Below, one piece after another: positions 53,240 through 62,860 of a stretch of DNA of 64,000 nt. This stretch comes from Bacillota bacterium LX-D (GTDB lineage Bacteria; Bacillota; DUOV01; Zhaonellaceae). The stretch spans positions 62,001 to 126,000 of the forward strand of contig JAVLUO010000003.1 of the NCBI GenBank assembly GCA_031628995.1. The letters are read 5' to 3'. The position numbers and the translations under genes are program-made. Numbering within the stretch: position 1 is the first letter of the stretch; each line of letters begins with the position of its first letter. Under the pieces are notes generated by a model. It was not told the origin of the DNA, made no database searches, and saw only the letters and a list, made by a program, of their open reading frames with translations.

Positions 53240-54089
53240 GACATTTTCCTCCAGGGCACGCCGGTATTTCTAATGCTTTACCCTCGATTGTAATCATTGA
53301 AGTCGGAAATTCTTCGATTTGGTTATCTGGAAAAACTACTCTAACCTTTTCTTTGAGCAAGTTAGCCTCTATGACTTTGCCGCTGCCAATTGGGGTAGCT
53401 ACCATGGTCCCAATCTCAGGTACTCTTTCCCTAGCTTTTTCATAGCAGTCATTCTCATATTTTAAACAACACATTAATCGGCCGCAGATACCTGATATTT
53501 TCGTAGGGTTTAGGGATAAACTTTGTTCTTTAGCCATTCTTATGGAAACGGGTTCAAAGTCCCCTAAGAAGGCGGAGCAACATAAAACCCGGCCACAGCA
53601 GCCAAGTCCACCAAGCATTTTAGCTTCATCTCTTACTCCAATTTGCCGCAACTCAATCCTCGTTTTAAAAATAGCAGCTAAATCTTTTACTAACTCCCGA
53701 AAATCCACTCTACCTTCAGCTGTAAAATAAAAAATTATTTTACTTACATCAAAGGTATATTCTACATCGATTAGTTTCATGGGGAGATGATGTTCAGTTA
53801 TTTTTTTAGCACAGATTTGAAACGCTTCTTTTTCCTTTGCTTGATTTATTTTGGCCTGTTCTTTATCTTCCTCTGTAGCTACCCGGACAACTTCTTTTAA
53901 TGGAGTTACGATTTCGTCCCCGTCTACTAGCTTTGGGGCAACTACAACTTCACCAAATTCAATACCTCTAGCAGTTTCCACAACAACTTTGCTATTTAAA
54001 GTTATATCAAATTCTCCGGGGTTAAAATAATAGATTTTCCCAGCTTTTTTAAACCTCACTCCTACAACATTCACTTTATTATCTCCCAT
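53214..54089 (-). CDS. yaaT: PSP1-domain regulator YaaT/RicT
   Basis: A 291-residue protein with the PSP1 domain (residues about 60-145, [25 protein letters not shown]) and cysteine clusters [22 protein letters not shown] and [15 protein letters not shown] that bind iron-sulfur clusters in the RicAFT complex of Bacillus (RNA maturation, sporulation). RicA and RicF are not in this window. Full length, intact. Confidence 0.95.
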   Translation of the reverse strand: MGDNKVNVVGVRFKKAGKIYYFNPGEFDITLNSKVVVETARGIEFGEVVVAPKLVDGDEIVTPLKEVVRVATEEDKEQAKINQAKEKEAFQICAKKITEHHLPMKLIDVEYTFDVSKIIFYFTAEGRVDFRELVKDLAAIFKTRIELRQIGVRDEAKMLGGLGCCGRVLCCSAFLGDFEPVSIRMAKEQSLSLNPTKISGICGRLMCCLKYENDCYEKARERVPEIGTMVATPIGSGKVIEANLLKEKVRVVFPDNQIEEFPTSMITIEGKALEIPACPGGKCHEADGNCD

Positions 54090-54111
54090 ACATCCTGCCC
54101 CTTTGATCTGA

Positions 54112-55113
54112 TCAATTTTTACTTATTGTACATAGTTTTAAAAATAAAACATCTAAAGTTAGTCTTGAATTAGCATTCTGCTTTAATCTTTTTAAAGCTT
54201 GAGCAACAAGCATTATTGCCTTTTGAGCTATTAAACTGCAGCTCTCTCTATCTTCATAATTGTGTTGTTCTTCTAATAATAATTGTTGATTCTGGACTAA
54301 TTTCAATTCCTTTGTTTTAGCCCAAATGAGCAGATCTCGATACCAGTAAAGCAAAAAGCCTAAAAAAACTTGTAGTTCATCGCTTTTTCCTAGTTGGGCA
54401 CTTAAGTTTAATAATTCCAAGTAATTTTCTTGTCGGATCAGTTCCAGTACTTTTTTTAGCAAATCCACTTGATCTCCTTCAGCATTTTGCTGCCGGATTT
54501 TTAAAGCTTGGCTAACGCTGCCTCCCGCCAGCTGGCTTAAAAAATAGACTTCTTTTTCAGGAACAGCAAACTCATCCCGCAAAATTTCCTGAATTACTCC
54601 AGAAGCTAATAAGTTAAAGCGGACAATTTGGCATCTGGAAATTATAGTTGTCAGCAAACCATAGGTGCTGTCTGCAGTTAAGATAAATATAGTTTGGCTT
54701 GGAGGTTCTTCTAATATTTTTAACAAACTGTTTGCTGCTTCTTCCGTCATTTTATGTGCATCATTTATAATTATAACCTTATATTTACTTTCTAGTTGCT
54801 TAAAAGCACTTAATGCTTTAATTTCCCTAATTTGGTCTATTTTAATCGATGTTCCTTGAGGTTCAGTGAAATACAAGTCAGGATGATTGCCATGTTCGTT
54901 TTTCAGGCAAGATAAACAATGTCCACAATGGGCAGCGTCATCTCCACGATCTAAGCAGTGTAAGGAAGCTGCGAAAGCATAAGCAGTTGTCTTTTTTCCT
55001 GTACCTTTGGGCCCTAAAAATAGATAAGCATGGCTAATATTAGTGCTTTTTAAAACTGCTTCCAATTGTTCTATGGCCTGCTGCTGACCCTTTATCTGCC
55101 TTAAGTTTTTCAT
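54112..55113 (-). CDS. holB: DNA polymerase III delta' subunit
   Basis: Clamp-loader subunit. The 333-residue product has Walker A GPKGTGKKTTA (about residues 34-44), the zinc finger CLDRGDDAAHCGHCLSC, IDQIREIKALSAF, NDAHKMTEEAANSLLKILEEPP and the ISRCQ motif. It overlaps tmk by 4 bp (ATGA) and precedes yaaT by 22 bp, the conserved order. Confidence 0.95.
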   Translation of the reverse strand: MKNLRQIKGQQQAIEQLEAVLKSTNISHAYLFLGPKGTGKKTTAYAFAASLHCLDRGDDAAHCGHCLSCLKNEHGNHPDLYFTEPQGTSIKIDQIREIKALSAFKQLESKYKVIIINDAHKMTEEAANSLLKILEEPPSQTIFILTADSTYGLLTTIISRCQIVRFNLLASGVIQEILRDEFAVPEKEVYFLSQLAGGSVSQALKIRQQNAEGDQVDLLKKVLELIRQENYLELLNLSAQLGKSDELQVFLGFLLYWYRDLLIWAKTKELKLVQNQQLLLEEQHNYEDRESCSLIAQKAIMLVAQALKRLKQNANSRLTLDVLFLKLCTISKN

Positions 55114-55754
55114 ACTTCCTCCAAATGCAGAAAATCTTGCACCAAACTTCTAACTAGCCGGTGAATTTCTTCGATGGTACCTTCAGCCCCAATAATTTTA
55201 ATTCTTTTCGGTTCTTCTTCAGCTAAAGCTAAATACCCTGCCCGCAGGCGGCGGTGAAAATCTAAGGATTCTTGTTCCAGCCGGTCTAAACATTGCCGGC
55301 CCTTATATCTGCATTTTAAACGTTCTAATCCCTTTGCAGGGTCTAAATCTAATAAAATAGTTAGATCAGGCTGGAGCCCAAGGGCCGCATAACTGTTAAT
55401 CTGTTGAATTTGCTTTTTGTTTAAGCCTCGGCCAACACCTTGATAAACAACGCTAGAGTCGCTAAAGCGGTCGGAAATTACTATTTTACCAGCTTCTAAA
55501 GCTGGATAAATTAATTCCCCTACATGTTGGGCACGGCTGGCTGCATATAATAAAACTTCTGTCAGTGGCTTCATTTTAATGTTCTCCGGGTCCAGGAGCA
55601 AATCCCTTATTTTTTCAGCTAGTGGCGTTCCGCCAGGCTCTCTAGTTAATACTACCTGAAAGCCTAAACTCTGAAAATATTTAGACAAAAGATTTGCTTG
55701 GGTTGATTTCCCAGCCCCATCGGGACCTTCAATTGTGATAAATTTCCCCTGCAA
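55110..55754 (-). CDS. tmk: Thymidylate kinase
   Basis: Converts dTMP to dTDP. The 214-residue product has the P-loop EGPDGAGKST, TREPGGTPLAEKIRDLLLDP, LLYAASRAQHV, and SDRFSDSSVVYQG with the catalytic DR. It starts at TTG 55754, with AAAGGAGAG 8 nt upstream. First gene of the tmk-holB-yaaT-yabA-trmN6-rsmI run. Confidence 0.97.
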   Translation of the reverse strand: MQGKFITIEGPDGAGKSTQANLLSKYFQSLGFQVVLTREPGGTPLAEKIRDLLLDPENIKMKPLTEVLLYAASRAQHVGELIYPALEAGKIVISDRFSDSSVVYQGVGRGLNKKQIQQINSYAALGLQPDLTILLDLDPAKGLERLKCRYKGRQCLDRLEQESLDFHRRLRAGYLALAEEEPKRIKIIGAEGTIEEIHRLVRSLVQDFLHLEEV

Positions 55755-55788
55755 AATAAGTTCTCTCCTTTAGTAGGATAGCATAAAA

Positions 55789-57231
55789 TTAGTTATCTAT
55801 GATTCTAACAGTTTTCAGTTCCGGGTCGCTTAACCCTTGCCACTGTATTTTAAATGCTTTTAGTTTGGCAATTGCTTCCATTAAATTAGCATCAATTAGC
55901 TCTCCCGGGCAGATTAAAGGGATGCCGGGAGGGTAGGGAATAATTGTTTCCCCGCAGACTTGTCCCTGTGCCTGGAACCAAGGAACCTTCTTTGATGAGC
56001 TAAAAAAAGCCTCTCTAGGGGGCACTATCACCTTAGGCAAAGGATATCCTTCGGTTAAAGATAGATAATCCAAACCGCTAAGCCTACTATCATTTGTTCT
56101 GTATATTTGACTAATTTCCTTTAAAGCTGTAATTAATTGCCCAATTGACTGTTCCTGATCGTTAATGGTAACCATGGCAAGAACATAAAACTCCTTTGCC
56201 ATTTCCAAATCTATTTGATACTTCAACCGTAAAATTTGTTCTAATTTGTAGCCGCTCATTTGGCGGCAGCCAATTACCAGCTTAGTGGGATCATAATTTA
56301 AACCTAATTGCTGTACTTCTGCTCCAAGGCACCAAAAACCTTTTAGTTTATTGATTTCATCCCTTGCATACTGAGCTAGTTCCACAGTTTTACCGTAATT
56401 AATGTTTCCGGCCTCTAGCCGGTGCCGACAAGCATCTAGTGAAGCTAATAATATATAGGACGGACTGGTACTTTGTACCAGACCTAATGCTTCCCTTATT
56501 TTAATTTTATCTTCAGCTTTACTAAGGTGCAGCATTGCTGTCTGAGTTAAAGAACCTAAAGTCTTATGAGTTCCATGGACTACAGCATCTGCCTTTAATT
56601 CTAGAGCAGATGGAGGAAAAGCAGTATGGAAATAAAAATGGGCTCCATGGGCCTCATCTACAATTAAACGCTGTTTACTCCGGCAGGCAATTTCCCTTAT
56701 TTCTCCTAATTTGCCAGCTAAACCTAAGTAAGTTGGATTAGTTAGGCATAGTGCAGTAATATCCTTGTTCTCCCTTAGTGCGGAGATAATATCTTCTTCC
56801 CTAGGAGGTAAGAAAATTCCAGCTGCTGTTATTTTAGACTCCAGGTAAACAGGAACAGCGCCACTTAAAATCAGCCCATTTAAAACTGATTTGTGGGCTA
56901 TTCGAGGTACTAGTACTTTGGACCTAGGCGGGCAAAAGGCCAGCATAGCTGCTTCAATGCCTGCAGTTGCTCCATTAACTAGAAAGAAGGTAGCTTCAGC
57001 CTTAAATAGTTGAGCAGCCAGTGTTTCTGCTTCTCCAATTACACCTTGAGGCTGATGTAAGTCATCTAATCCGGGTATTTCTGTTAAATCTGCCTGAAAA
57101 ACTTTTGCACCCAGGAGCTGCTCCAGCCTTGAATTATTAAGAAAACCTTTATGTCCTGGCATATGGAACCTAACCCGGTCTTGTCCAAGATGCTCCATAA
57201 TTTTTTCCACCAAAGGCATTTTTATTTCCAT
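55789..57231 (-). CDS. Orn/Lys/Arg decarboxylase-family PLP enzyme (YaaO-like)
   Basis: A 480-residue fold-type I PLP protein of the SpeA/YaaO group: RFHMPGHKG, LPPSDLxG-like HQPQGVIGEAE, VNGATAGIEAAM, and the PLP lysine in HGTHKTLGSLTQ (about residue 227). The C-terminal domain is shorter than that of biosynthetic E. coli-type decarboxylases, as for YaaO. It may make polyamines or act in sporulation; substrate not determinable. Conserved position before tmk. Confidence 0.9.
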   Translation of the reverse strand: MEIKMPLVEKIMEHLGQDRVRFHMPGHKGFLNNSRLEQLLGAKVFQADLTEIPGLDDLHQPQGVIGEAETLAAQLFKAEATFFLVNGATAGIEAAMLAFCPPRSKVLVPRIAHKSVLNGLILSGAVPVYLESKITAAGIFLPPREEDIISALRENKDITALCLTNPTYLGLAGKLGEIREIACRSKQRLIVDEAHGAHFYFHTAFPPSALELKADAVVHGTHKTLGSLTQTAMLHLSKAEDKIKIREALGLVQSTSPSYILLASLDACRHRLEAGNINYGKTVELAQYARDEINKLKGFWCLGAEVQQLGLNYDPTKLVIGCRQMSGYKLEQILRLKYQIDLEMAKEFYVLAMVTINDQEQSIGQLITALKEISQIYRTNDSRLSGLDYLSLTEGYPLPKVIVPPREAFFSSSKKVPWFQAQGQVCGETIIPYPPGIPLICPGELIDANLMEAIAKLKAFKIQWQGLSDPELKTVRIIDN

Positions 57232-57391
57232 TCCTGAAACACCTCTTTAATTTAATAATTGTACCATATTGGTCAGGAACATGCCACGCTTTGCAAAAGT
57301 AACAAAATTTTTTGCAAAGTATGTGAAAAAGGAGGGATACTATATTCTTAGGAGAATAATTTTTATAAATTAGATGGAAAGGAGCTAAAAA

Positions 57392-57898
57392 ATGATAACT
57401 GACTTAAAGTATAATGAACTTGCAGCGGAGCTGCTTGAACAGCTGCCTAAAGGAGCCTTTTTAACTGTAAAAAATCAGGATAAAACAAACACAATGATTA
57501 TTGGCTGGGGTAATATCGGTTATATATGGAAAAAGCCCATTTTTACGGTTCTCGTTAGATATTCAAGATATACATATCCTTTGTTAGAAAAAGCCCAGGA
57601 ATTTACTGTTAGTGTCCCTCTTAAAAAAGATCTAAAGAAAGCCATCGCCTTCTGTGGATCCAAATCAGGCAGGGATTTTGATAAATTTAAGGAATGCAAT
57701 CTGACTCTAGAGCCGGGGAAGGTTCTGGAAACACCCATTATTGGAGAATGTGAATTGCATTATGAATGCAAGGTCATTTATCAGCAAGCTATGGAACCTG
57801 CTTTACTGGATAAGGATTGCAAAACCAGTATGTACCCTGAAGGAGACTATCACGTTATGTACTTTGGAGAGATAGTAGCCTGCTACAAAAAAGAATAG
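57392..57898 (+). CDS. Flavin reductase-like (FMN-binding) protein
   Basis: A 168-residue protein of the flavin-reductase-like domain family: KGAFLTVKNQDKTNTMIIGWGNIGYIWKKP, VRYSRYTYPLLEKAQEFTVSVP, and CGSKSGRDFDKF. Such proteins bind FMN in anaerobes and may act as electron carriers. It is the only plus-strand gene between yaaO and gin, an insertion in the conserved block. ATG with GGAAAGGAG upstream. Confidence 0.9.
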   Translation: MITDLKYNELAAELLEQLPKGAFLTVKNQDKTNTMIIGWGNIGYIWKKPIFTVLVRYSRYTYPLLEKAQEFTVSVPLKKDLKKAIAFCGSKSGRDFDKFKECNLTLEPGKVLETPIIGECELHYECKVIYQQAMEPALLDKDCKTSMYPEGDYHVMYFGEIVACYKKE

Positions 57899-57904
57899 AC
57901 TCAT

Positions 57905-57938
57905 AAAAAACTCCTTGCCCTCAAGCAAGGAGTTTTTT
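57905..57938. terminator. Bidirectional rho-independent terminator
   Basis: A 14-bp perfect stem AAAAAACTCCTTGC / GCAAGGAGTTTTTT with a 6-nt loop, between convergent flavin-reductase and gin genes. Confidence 0.95.
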
Positions 57939-57949
57939 ATGGGCAAACT

Positions 57950-58141
57950 TTACTGCCATAATTTTTTTAGTTTGCCCATATACAAGGCATATTTATCATC
58001 AGTAGTTTCTAAATTTGTTAATTCCAAGGAGCATTGGTGGCAAATAAAAATTCCCTTTATTACCACACCGCCTATTATCCCATCGTTAGGAACTGAATCA
58101 CAAATAATACAGCGCGGCAGCAAATTACTAGCTTCAGTCAT
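57950..58141 (-). CDS. gin: Inhibitor of sigma-G Gin
   Basis: A 63-residue zinc-binding protein matching Gin/CsfB: CIICDSVPNDGIIGGVVIKG then FICHQCSLELTNLE, with two CxxC pairs. Gin blocks sigma-G in the forespore and sigma-E late in the mother cell. Start ATG 58141 is chosen (AGGTGA 5 nt upstream); a longer frame to 58165 runs through that site. Its place upstream of yaaO and tmk matches csfB in Bacillus. Confidence 0.92.
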   Translation of the reverse strand: MTEASNLLPRCIICDSVPNDGIIGGVVIKGIFICHQCSLELTNLETTDDKYALYMGKLKKLWQ

Positions 58142-58180
58142 TTTATTCACCTGCTTTTCTGACATTAATTGCTTAGATAG

Positions 58181-58211
58181 ATAAAGCAGGTTCGCACAAA
58201 ACCTGCTTTAT
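58181..58211 (-). terminator. Rho-independent-like hairpin
   Basis: Stem ATAAAGCAGGT / ACCTGCTTTAT with an 8-9-nt loop on the minus strand, between pdaB and gin; the trailing T-run is short. Confidence 0.65.
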
Positions 58212-58294
58212 CCAGTGTAGCCTGCTAGGAATCCTGTTAAAACTAGAGCTGCAACTAATGCAATAATTGAAGCAATTGTCGGGGAATAATTAAT
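58208..58294 (-). CDS. Possible 28-residue hydrophobic peptide
   Basis: An open minus-strand frame after an in-frame TAA reads INYSPTIASIIALVAALVLT then GFLAGYTG, one plausible membrane helix, followed at once by a hairpin. AGGGGG precedes an ATT codon with only 2 nt spacing; no ATG, GTG or TTG is available. Small transmembrane peptides are common in sporulation loci, but the start is unsatisfactory. Confidence 0.22.
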   Translation of the reverse strand: MNYSPTIASIIALVAALVLTGFLAGYTG

Positions 58295-58339
58295 AACCCC
58301 CTGTTAATATATTGCCCTTTTTGAGAAGTGTTCATACTT

Positions 58340-59134
58340 CTAATTTTTTGGGGCTTGGCTGCTGTGTTGTATTCCATTTACATCTACATAATAATCGTTT
58401 TGATAAATTAATTCTGAAACAGGTACAATTTTAAAGCCTTTCTTTTGTAATTCTGCTATGATAGGGCCCAATGCTTCCGGAGTGTACTTACCGTCATTAT
58501 GAAATAGTACAATACTTCCATTTTTCACTTTTTTTAGGACTCTATTTTGAATTTCATTAGCTGATAGGTTTTTCCAGTCCAGGGAATCAACATCCCATTG
58601 AATAACATGGTAGCCCAGACGTTGAGCAACAGTTATGACTGTGTTATTATAGCTGCCAAAGGGTGGCCGGAAAAGAATAGGTTTAAATTTAGTCAGTTTG
58701 TAAATCATTTCACTGTTCGCAGTTAATTCCTTTTCCATTTGCTGCTCTGACAGTTTCTTGAAATCAGGATGAGTGGTAGAATGTAACCCTATTTCATGTC
58801 CTCTCTTAACAATTTCCTGGGCTTTGTCTGGGTATTCTTTTAGCCAGATATTAACTAAAAAGAAAGTTGTTTTTACTTTATATTTGTCTAATATGTCCAA
58901 TATTTTGGGAGTTCTTTCAGCTCCCCAGGATGCATCGAAGGAAATGGCAACTTTCGGCTCTTTCGTATCCACGCTATAGATAGGATGAAGTTTTTTTATT
59001 CCTGTTACAAAACCAGCTAAAGTTTCTGTAGACCCAGCAAAAGGACCGCCAGTCAAAAACCCGCCAAAAACAAGTAAACTAATGCCGATCACAAGAAGTC
59101 TCAAGGATTTGCGGCGTAATGCAAAAACTCTCAT
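58340..59134 (-). CDS. pdaB: PdaB-type polysaccharide deacetylase
   Basis: A 264-residue membrane-anchored or secreted deacetylase. The N-terminal segment (LVIGISLLVFGGFLTGG, residues 15-31) is a signal or anchor; the NodB domain (about 60-245) has ISFDASWGAERTPKILDIL, HEIGLHSTTHPD, LFRPPFGSYN and VLFHNDGKYTPEAL. In Bacillus PdaB keeps the spore stable late in sporulation. FDASWG rather than FDDG is typical of the PdaB subgroup. ATG with a G-rich GGGGGTA upstream. Confidence 0.9.
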   Translation of the reverse strand: MRVFALRRKSLRLLVIGISLLVFGGFLTGGPFAGSTETLAGFVTGIKKLHPIYSVDTKEPKVAISFDASWGAERTPKILDILDKYKVKTTFFLVNIWLKEYPDKAQEIVKRGHEIGLHSTTHPDFKKLSEQQMEKELTANSEMIYKLTKFKPILFRPPFGSYNNTVITVAQRLGYHVIQWDVDSLDWKNLSANEIQNRVLKKVKNGSIVLFHNDGKYTPEALGPIIAELQKKGFKIVPVSELIYQNDYYVDVNGIQHSSQAPKN

Positions 59135-59406
59135 GCTTAATACCCCCTAGAAATTAAACCCTAGTGCATTCTATTGGATTTAACCTTTTGCTATGCCTGT
59201 TGGGAAATTTTACTCAGGTTTTGTCATTACAATTTTAACTATAAGCTAGAATATTCTAGTTTGTGGTTGTCGCGTCTGTGCTTGTCCTATCTGTGCCGCT
59301 ATTTTCAGTTTGACTTGATGAATCATACAATATATATATATTATATCAAAAGTTCGTCCTAAAATATAATAGGAAAACATGCTTATTTAAATAGACAGAT
59401 TAGTAT
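59135..59406. other. AT-rich intergenic region upstream of pdaB
   Basis: No credible gene. Short repeats (TTGTGGTTGTC, TATATATATATTATA) occur; I saw no clear promoter match or riboswitch. Confidence 0.4.
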
Positions 59407-59484
59407 TTATTTTTCTAATCGAACTTCCTCTGACGCTTCCTGAGCATTGGGAAAACCTTTGTCAGCAATGTCGCTAATGATCAT
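59407..59484 (-). CDS. Possible 25-residue peptide coupled to the permease
   Basis: MIISDIADKGFPNAQEASEE then VRLEK starts with an ATG that overlaps the permease stop (ATGA), the geometry of translational coupling. It is charged and soluble. No ribosome binding site of its own and no family recognised; could be a chance ORF or the relic of a longer gene. Confidence 0.3.
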   Translation of the reverse strand: MIISDIADKGFPNAQEASEEVRLEK

Positions 59485-60845
59485 GTCTTTACTTTAAGTC
59501 TTTTATGTAACTCCAGCCCAAAATAGATTAAAATTATAACTCCGATAATGCCTATTCCCCCAATGAGGCTGGGAACTTGTCCGGCATACAAGGGAGAAGT
59601 TGCTAAAACAGCGGCGATTAGAACAATAGCTAAAAATGTTCCATAAGGATATCCAGGTACTTTATATTTTAACTTTTCCGGGCATTCTCTAAGTACTTTT
59701 TGCCGGTAAAAATAATGAGTAACAGAAATAGTCAGCCAGTTAAACATGGCTAAAAAACCGCTGGCACCTAGTAAAATAATAAATGCTTGACGAGGCAATA
59801 CATAGGATAAAACAGCAGTTAAAGATAAGACTAAGCTGCTCACTCCCACTGCATAGATAGGTACGCCCTGCTCATTAGTTTTCATAAATAAGGCAGGAGC
59901 CTGTTTTCCCTTCCCTAAAGAATACAACATCCGAGATGCGCTATACATTGAGGAATTTAAGCCCGATAGAGATGCCGAAAGTACAATAAAATTTAAAATC
60001 ATTCCAGCGTAAGGTATTCCATAGCTTTGCAACACTGTGACAAAAGGGCTCTGGGCTGTGGAAATCTGTTGCCAAGGAACAAGGAGCATTAAGAATAATA
60101 TGGCCAGTACATAAAGGGCAGTCACAGTGCCGGTTATAATATAGATAGCCGGAGGTAAATCTCTTTCCGGCCGATTAGTATCAGCCACAGCCAGCCCAAT
60201 GATGCCTGTTCCGGTAAAAGAAAATAACACAATGAGCATGGCTGCAAATAAACCATTGAACCCATGAGGTAAAAAATCATTTAGGGAGGTAAAGCCGTGG
60301 CTGGAAACGTTTATTTCAAAAGGAAGCAGCCTCAATACGGCTAAAATACCAAAGAGTATAAAAAGCACTAAACTAATTACTTTCACAGAAGCAAGCCAAG
60401 TTTCAATTCTACTTAAGCCTCGCACATCGGTAAAATTAAAAATAGTCATGATCAAAGCAAAAATTAGACAAAAGATCCACAGGGGAACTGTCGGAAACCA
60501 AAAAGAAGTATAAATGGCTGCAGCAGTAACTTCGCTAGCCATACCTAAAAGACCGCTGCACCAAAACATCCAACCGTTGACAAAGCCTACGCCTGGGCCA
60601 AAGACTTCCGCAGCATGAACTCGAAAAGAACCTGGCGCTGGATTAACAATAGACATTTCGGCAATAAACATTACCTCCAGCAACATAATAAACCCTCCCA
60701 GCAAATAGGCCAAAAGGGCTCCTGGCCCTGCTAAAGAGATAACGGTACCGCTGGCTAGAAAAATGCCTGAACCAATAATATTTCCCAGGGCCATAACCAC
60801 AAGATGCTTTAAGTCAAAACCTTGCAAAGACTGCTGCTTTTCCAA
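59481..60845 (-). CDS. APC-family amino acid permease
   Basis: A 454-residue membrane transporter with about 12 hydrophobic segments. The N-terminal FDLKHLVVMALGNIIGSGIFLASG is the APC signature (GxxIGSGIF), followed by GPGALLAYLLGGFIMLL and the Glu-rich half-helix AEMSIVNPAPGSF. It resembles proline-, GABA- and aromatic-amino-acid permeases of the AnsP/GabP group; substrate unknown. TTG 60845 is chosen because AGGAGTG lies 8 nt upstream; a longer frame to 60929 reads through that site and adds an unusual hydrophobic N-terminus. Confidence 0.9.
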   Translation of the reverse strand: MEKQQSLQGFDLKHLVVMALGNIIGSGIFLASGTVISLAGPGALLAYLLGGFIMLLEVMFIAEMSIVNPAPGSFRVHAAEVFGPGVGFVNGWMFWCSGLLGMASEVTAAAIYTSFWFPTVPLWIFCLIFALIMTIFNFTDVRGLSRIETWLASVKVISLVLFILFGILAVLRLLPFEINVSSHGFTSLNDFLPHGFNGLFAAMLIVLFSFTGTGIIGLAVADTNRPERDLPPAIYIITGTVTALYVLAILFLMLLVPWQQISTAQSPFVTVLQSYGIPYAGMILNFIVLSASLSGLNSSMYSASRMLYSLGKGKQAPALFMKTNEQGVPIYAVGVSSLVLSLTAVLSYVLPRQAFIILLGASGFLAMFNWLTISVTHYFYRQKVLRECPEKLKYKVPGYPYGTFLAIVLIAAVLATSPLYAGQVPSLIGGIGIIGVIILIYFGLELHKRLKVKT

Positions 60846-60989
60846 ATATTTTTCACTCCTACAAATTTGCCTTTCACCATAAAAGTGTCCAATTACAGCT
60901 AGAAATATAATGTAAAAAAATAGCAACAATAGAGTCGCGGGAGCTGAGGGCCTGCAGAGAGCAGCACTGCAGATAGAGCAGTGCTAGAG

Positions 60990-62366
60990 CTACTCAGACA
61001 AAATAGGATCTGATTTCGGCGCTTGAACATCTTTTCCAAGTTTTTTTAGCTCAAAATAAACAAAGGATGCAGTTAGCATAACCGACAGTAAATCAGCAAG
61101 AGGTGCTGTCATCCAAACCCCCTCTGCACCCCAAAAACGAGGTAGAATAAGTAACAGGGGTATAAATAATAATAACTGCCTGGAGAGGCTTAAGATAGCA
61201 GATTGGACTGCTTTCCCAACTGCTTGGAAATAATGGGAGCCAATTATTTGAAAACCAACTACAGGAAAAAGTGCTAAATATACATGCATAGCGTGGATAG
61301 TCAGAGTTGTCAGTTCAGTATCCCCTTTACTAAAGAGGCCAACAATTTGGCTAGGCCAAATACTAATCATCAAATAACCGATTAAAGCTATACAGGTACC
61401 GGCTATAGCTGCTTTTTTAAAAGTTTCTTTAACCCTGTCAAACTGCTGTGCCCCATAATTATAACCAATAATAGGCTGTGCCCCTTGGCTTAATCCTAAA
61501 ATGGGCATGAACAAGAGAGTGGAAATACTCAGCATAATTCCCACCGCCGAAAGGGCCAAATCACCACTATAAAACATTAATGTTTTATTTAAAATCAACT
61601 GCTGAATACTATTGGCAACCTGCATAGCGAAGGGCGCGAAACCAATGGTCATAATGCTTACTAAAACAGGTCCTTGCAGTTTTAAGTTTTTTAGCCTTAT
61701 TTTCACCAAGCTTCTGCCGATAAAGAAATAACTTAAGACCCATGCTGCTGAAATAAACTGGGCAATTACAGTTGACAAGGCAGAACCTTTAATCCCCATT
61801 CCTAATTTAAAAATAAAAATATAATTGAGAATACCATTAATAACTGCTCCAATGATCTGGGTGCTCATAGCCATTTTAGGGTTACCTTCAGCCCGAATAA
61901 AATTATTCATGCCCATACTAATTGAGCCAAAAACAGAACCCAACATAATAATGTGTACAAAATCTTTGGCATAGGGAAAGACAGCCGGACTAGCCCCAAA
62001 AACACTTAAAATAGGTTCTGTAAACAGCAGAACAAAAACTGTCAGTATAGCCGGCAATAGAATTAACATGGCCATAGCATTACCTGCTACTTTTTCAGCT
62101 TCTTCCTTTTTTTGTTCCCCCAAACGAATGGAAATAAGGGCAGTGGCACCAATCCCAATTAAAACGGAAACTGCCATCAATATAATCATAATTGGGAAGG
62201 CAACTGTAGTAGCGGCAATAGCCATAGCTCCAACTCCACGTCCTACAAAAATTCTATCTACAATATTATATAGGGAATTAACTAACATCCCGATAATAGC
62301 AGGTAGTGAAAAACTAAACAACAAACTGCCTATCTTTTGGTCTTGCATTGCTTCTGAACGATCCAT
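60990..62366 (-). CDS. MATE family efflux transporter
   Basis: A 458-residue transporter with 12 membrane segments in two six-helix halves. PAIIGMLVNSLYNIVDRIFVGRGVGAMA is the MATE start; GLSQGAQPIIGYNYGAQQFDRVK begins the second-half signature. Such proteins export cationic drugs with Na+ or H+. It follows a marR gene by 14 bp in an operon, suggesting substrate-induced control. Confidence 0.95.
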   Translation of the reverse strand: MDRSEAMQDQKIGSLLFSFSLPAIIGMLVNSLYNIVDRIFVGRGVGAMAIAATTVAFPIMIILMAVSVLIGIGATALISIRLGEQKKEEAEKVAGNAMAMLILLPAILTVFVLLFTEPILSVFGASPAVFPYAKDFVHIIMLGSVFGSISMGMNNFIRAEGNPKMAMSTQIIGAVINGILNYIFIFKLGMGIKGSALSTVIAQFISAAWVLSYFFIGRSLVKIRLKNLKLQGPVLVSIMTIGFAPFAMQVANSIQQLILNKTLMFYSGDLALSAVGIMLSISTLLFMPILGLSQGAQPIIGYNYGAQQFDRVKETFKKAAIAGTCIALIGYLMISIWPSQIVGLFSKGDTELTTLTIHAMHVYLALFPVVGFQIIGSHYFQAVGKAVQSAILSLSRQLLLFIPLLLILPRFWGAEGVWMTAPLADLLSVMLTASFVYFELKKLGKDVQAPKSDPILSE

Positions 62367-62380
62367 AGTAAAACCCCTTT

Positions 62381-62827
62381 TTATAGTTTTTGCAAAAAAT
62401 TAACTACGCTTTTTAAATTAAGCATAAAGTCTTCTATTTCTTCCGGACTAACCCCGTGAAAAATATTCGAAAAGCCGCTGGTGAGCTCTTCAATAGCTTG
62501 GTCCATTTGCTCTCTTCCAGCCCTAGTTAGAAATAACAAGGTTTTTCTCCGATCATCAAAGTCTACCACACGTTTGACGAGACCCATTTCCTCCAACTGA
62601 TCAATAATTGTAGTCAGCCCTCCCTTTTCTAGGTCCAGCATTTTACCTAATTCTGTAGCAGTTAAGCCATCATGCTGGTATAAAATGTGAATTGTTTTGC
62701 CATGATTTTTCTTTAGTTTAGGTTCAAATTGAAAATGTCGCCGAAAATGTGCAATAAATTTTTCATGAAAAATACCCATAAACTTAAACATAAGTGAATG
62801 CAATTCCTTAGCTTGTTCCAGTTCCAT
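62381..62827 (-). CDS. MarR-family transcriptional regulator
   Basis: A 148-residue winged-helix protein: KTIHILYQHDGLTATELGKMLDLEKGGLTTIIDQLEEMGLVKR and the wing VVDFDDRRKTLLFLT, standard MarR motifs. It probably represses itself and the MATE gene; a 14-bp palindrome lies in its leader. ATG with AGAGGTG upstream. Confidence 0.93.
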   Translation of the reverse strand: MELEQAKELHSLMFKFMGIFHEKFIAHFRRHFQFEPKLKKNHGKTIHILYQHDGLTATELGKMLDLEKGGLTTIIDQLEEMGLVKRVVDFDDRRKTLLFLTRAGREQMDQAIEELTSGFSNIFHGVSPEEIEDFMLNLKSVVNFLQKL

Positions 62828-62860
62828 TACAGCACCTCTTAAGTAGTCATATTCCCAACG

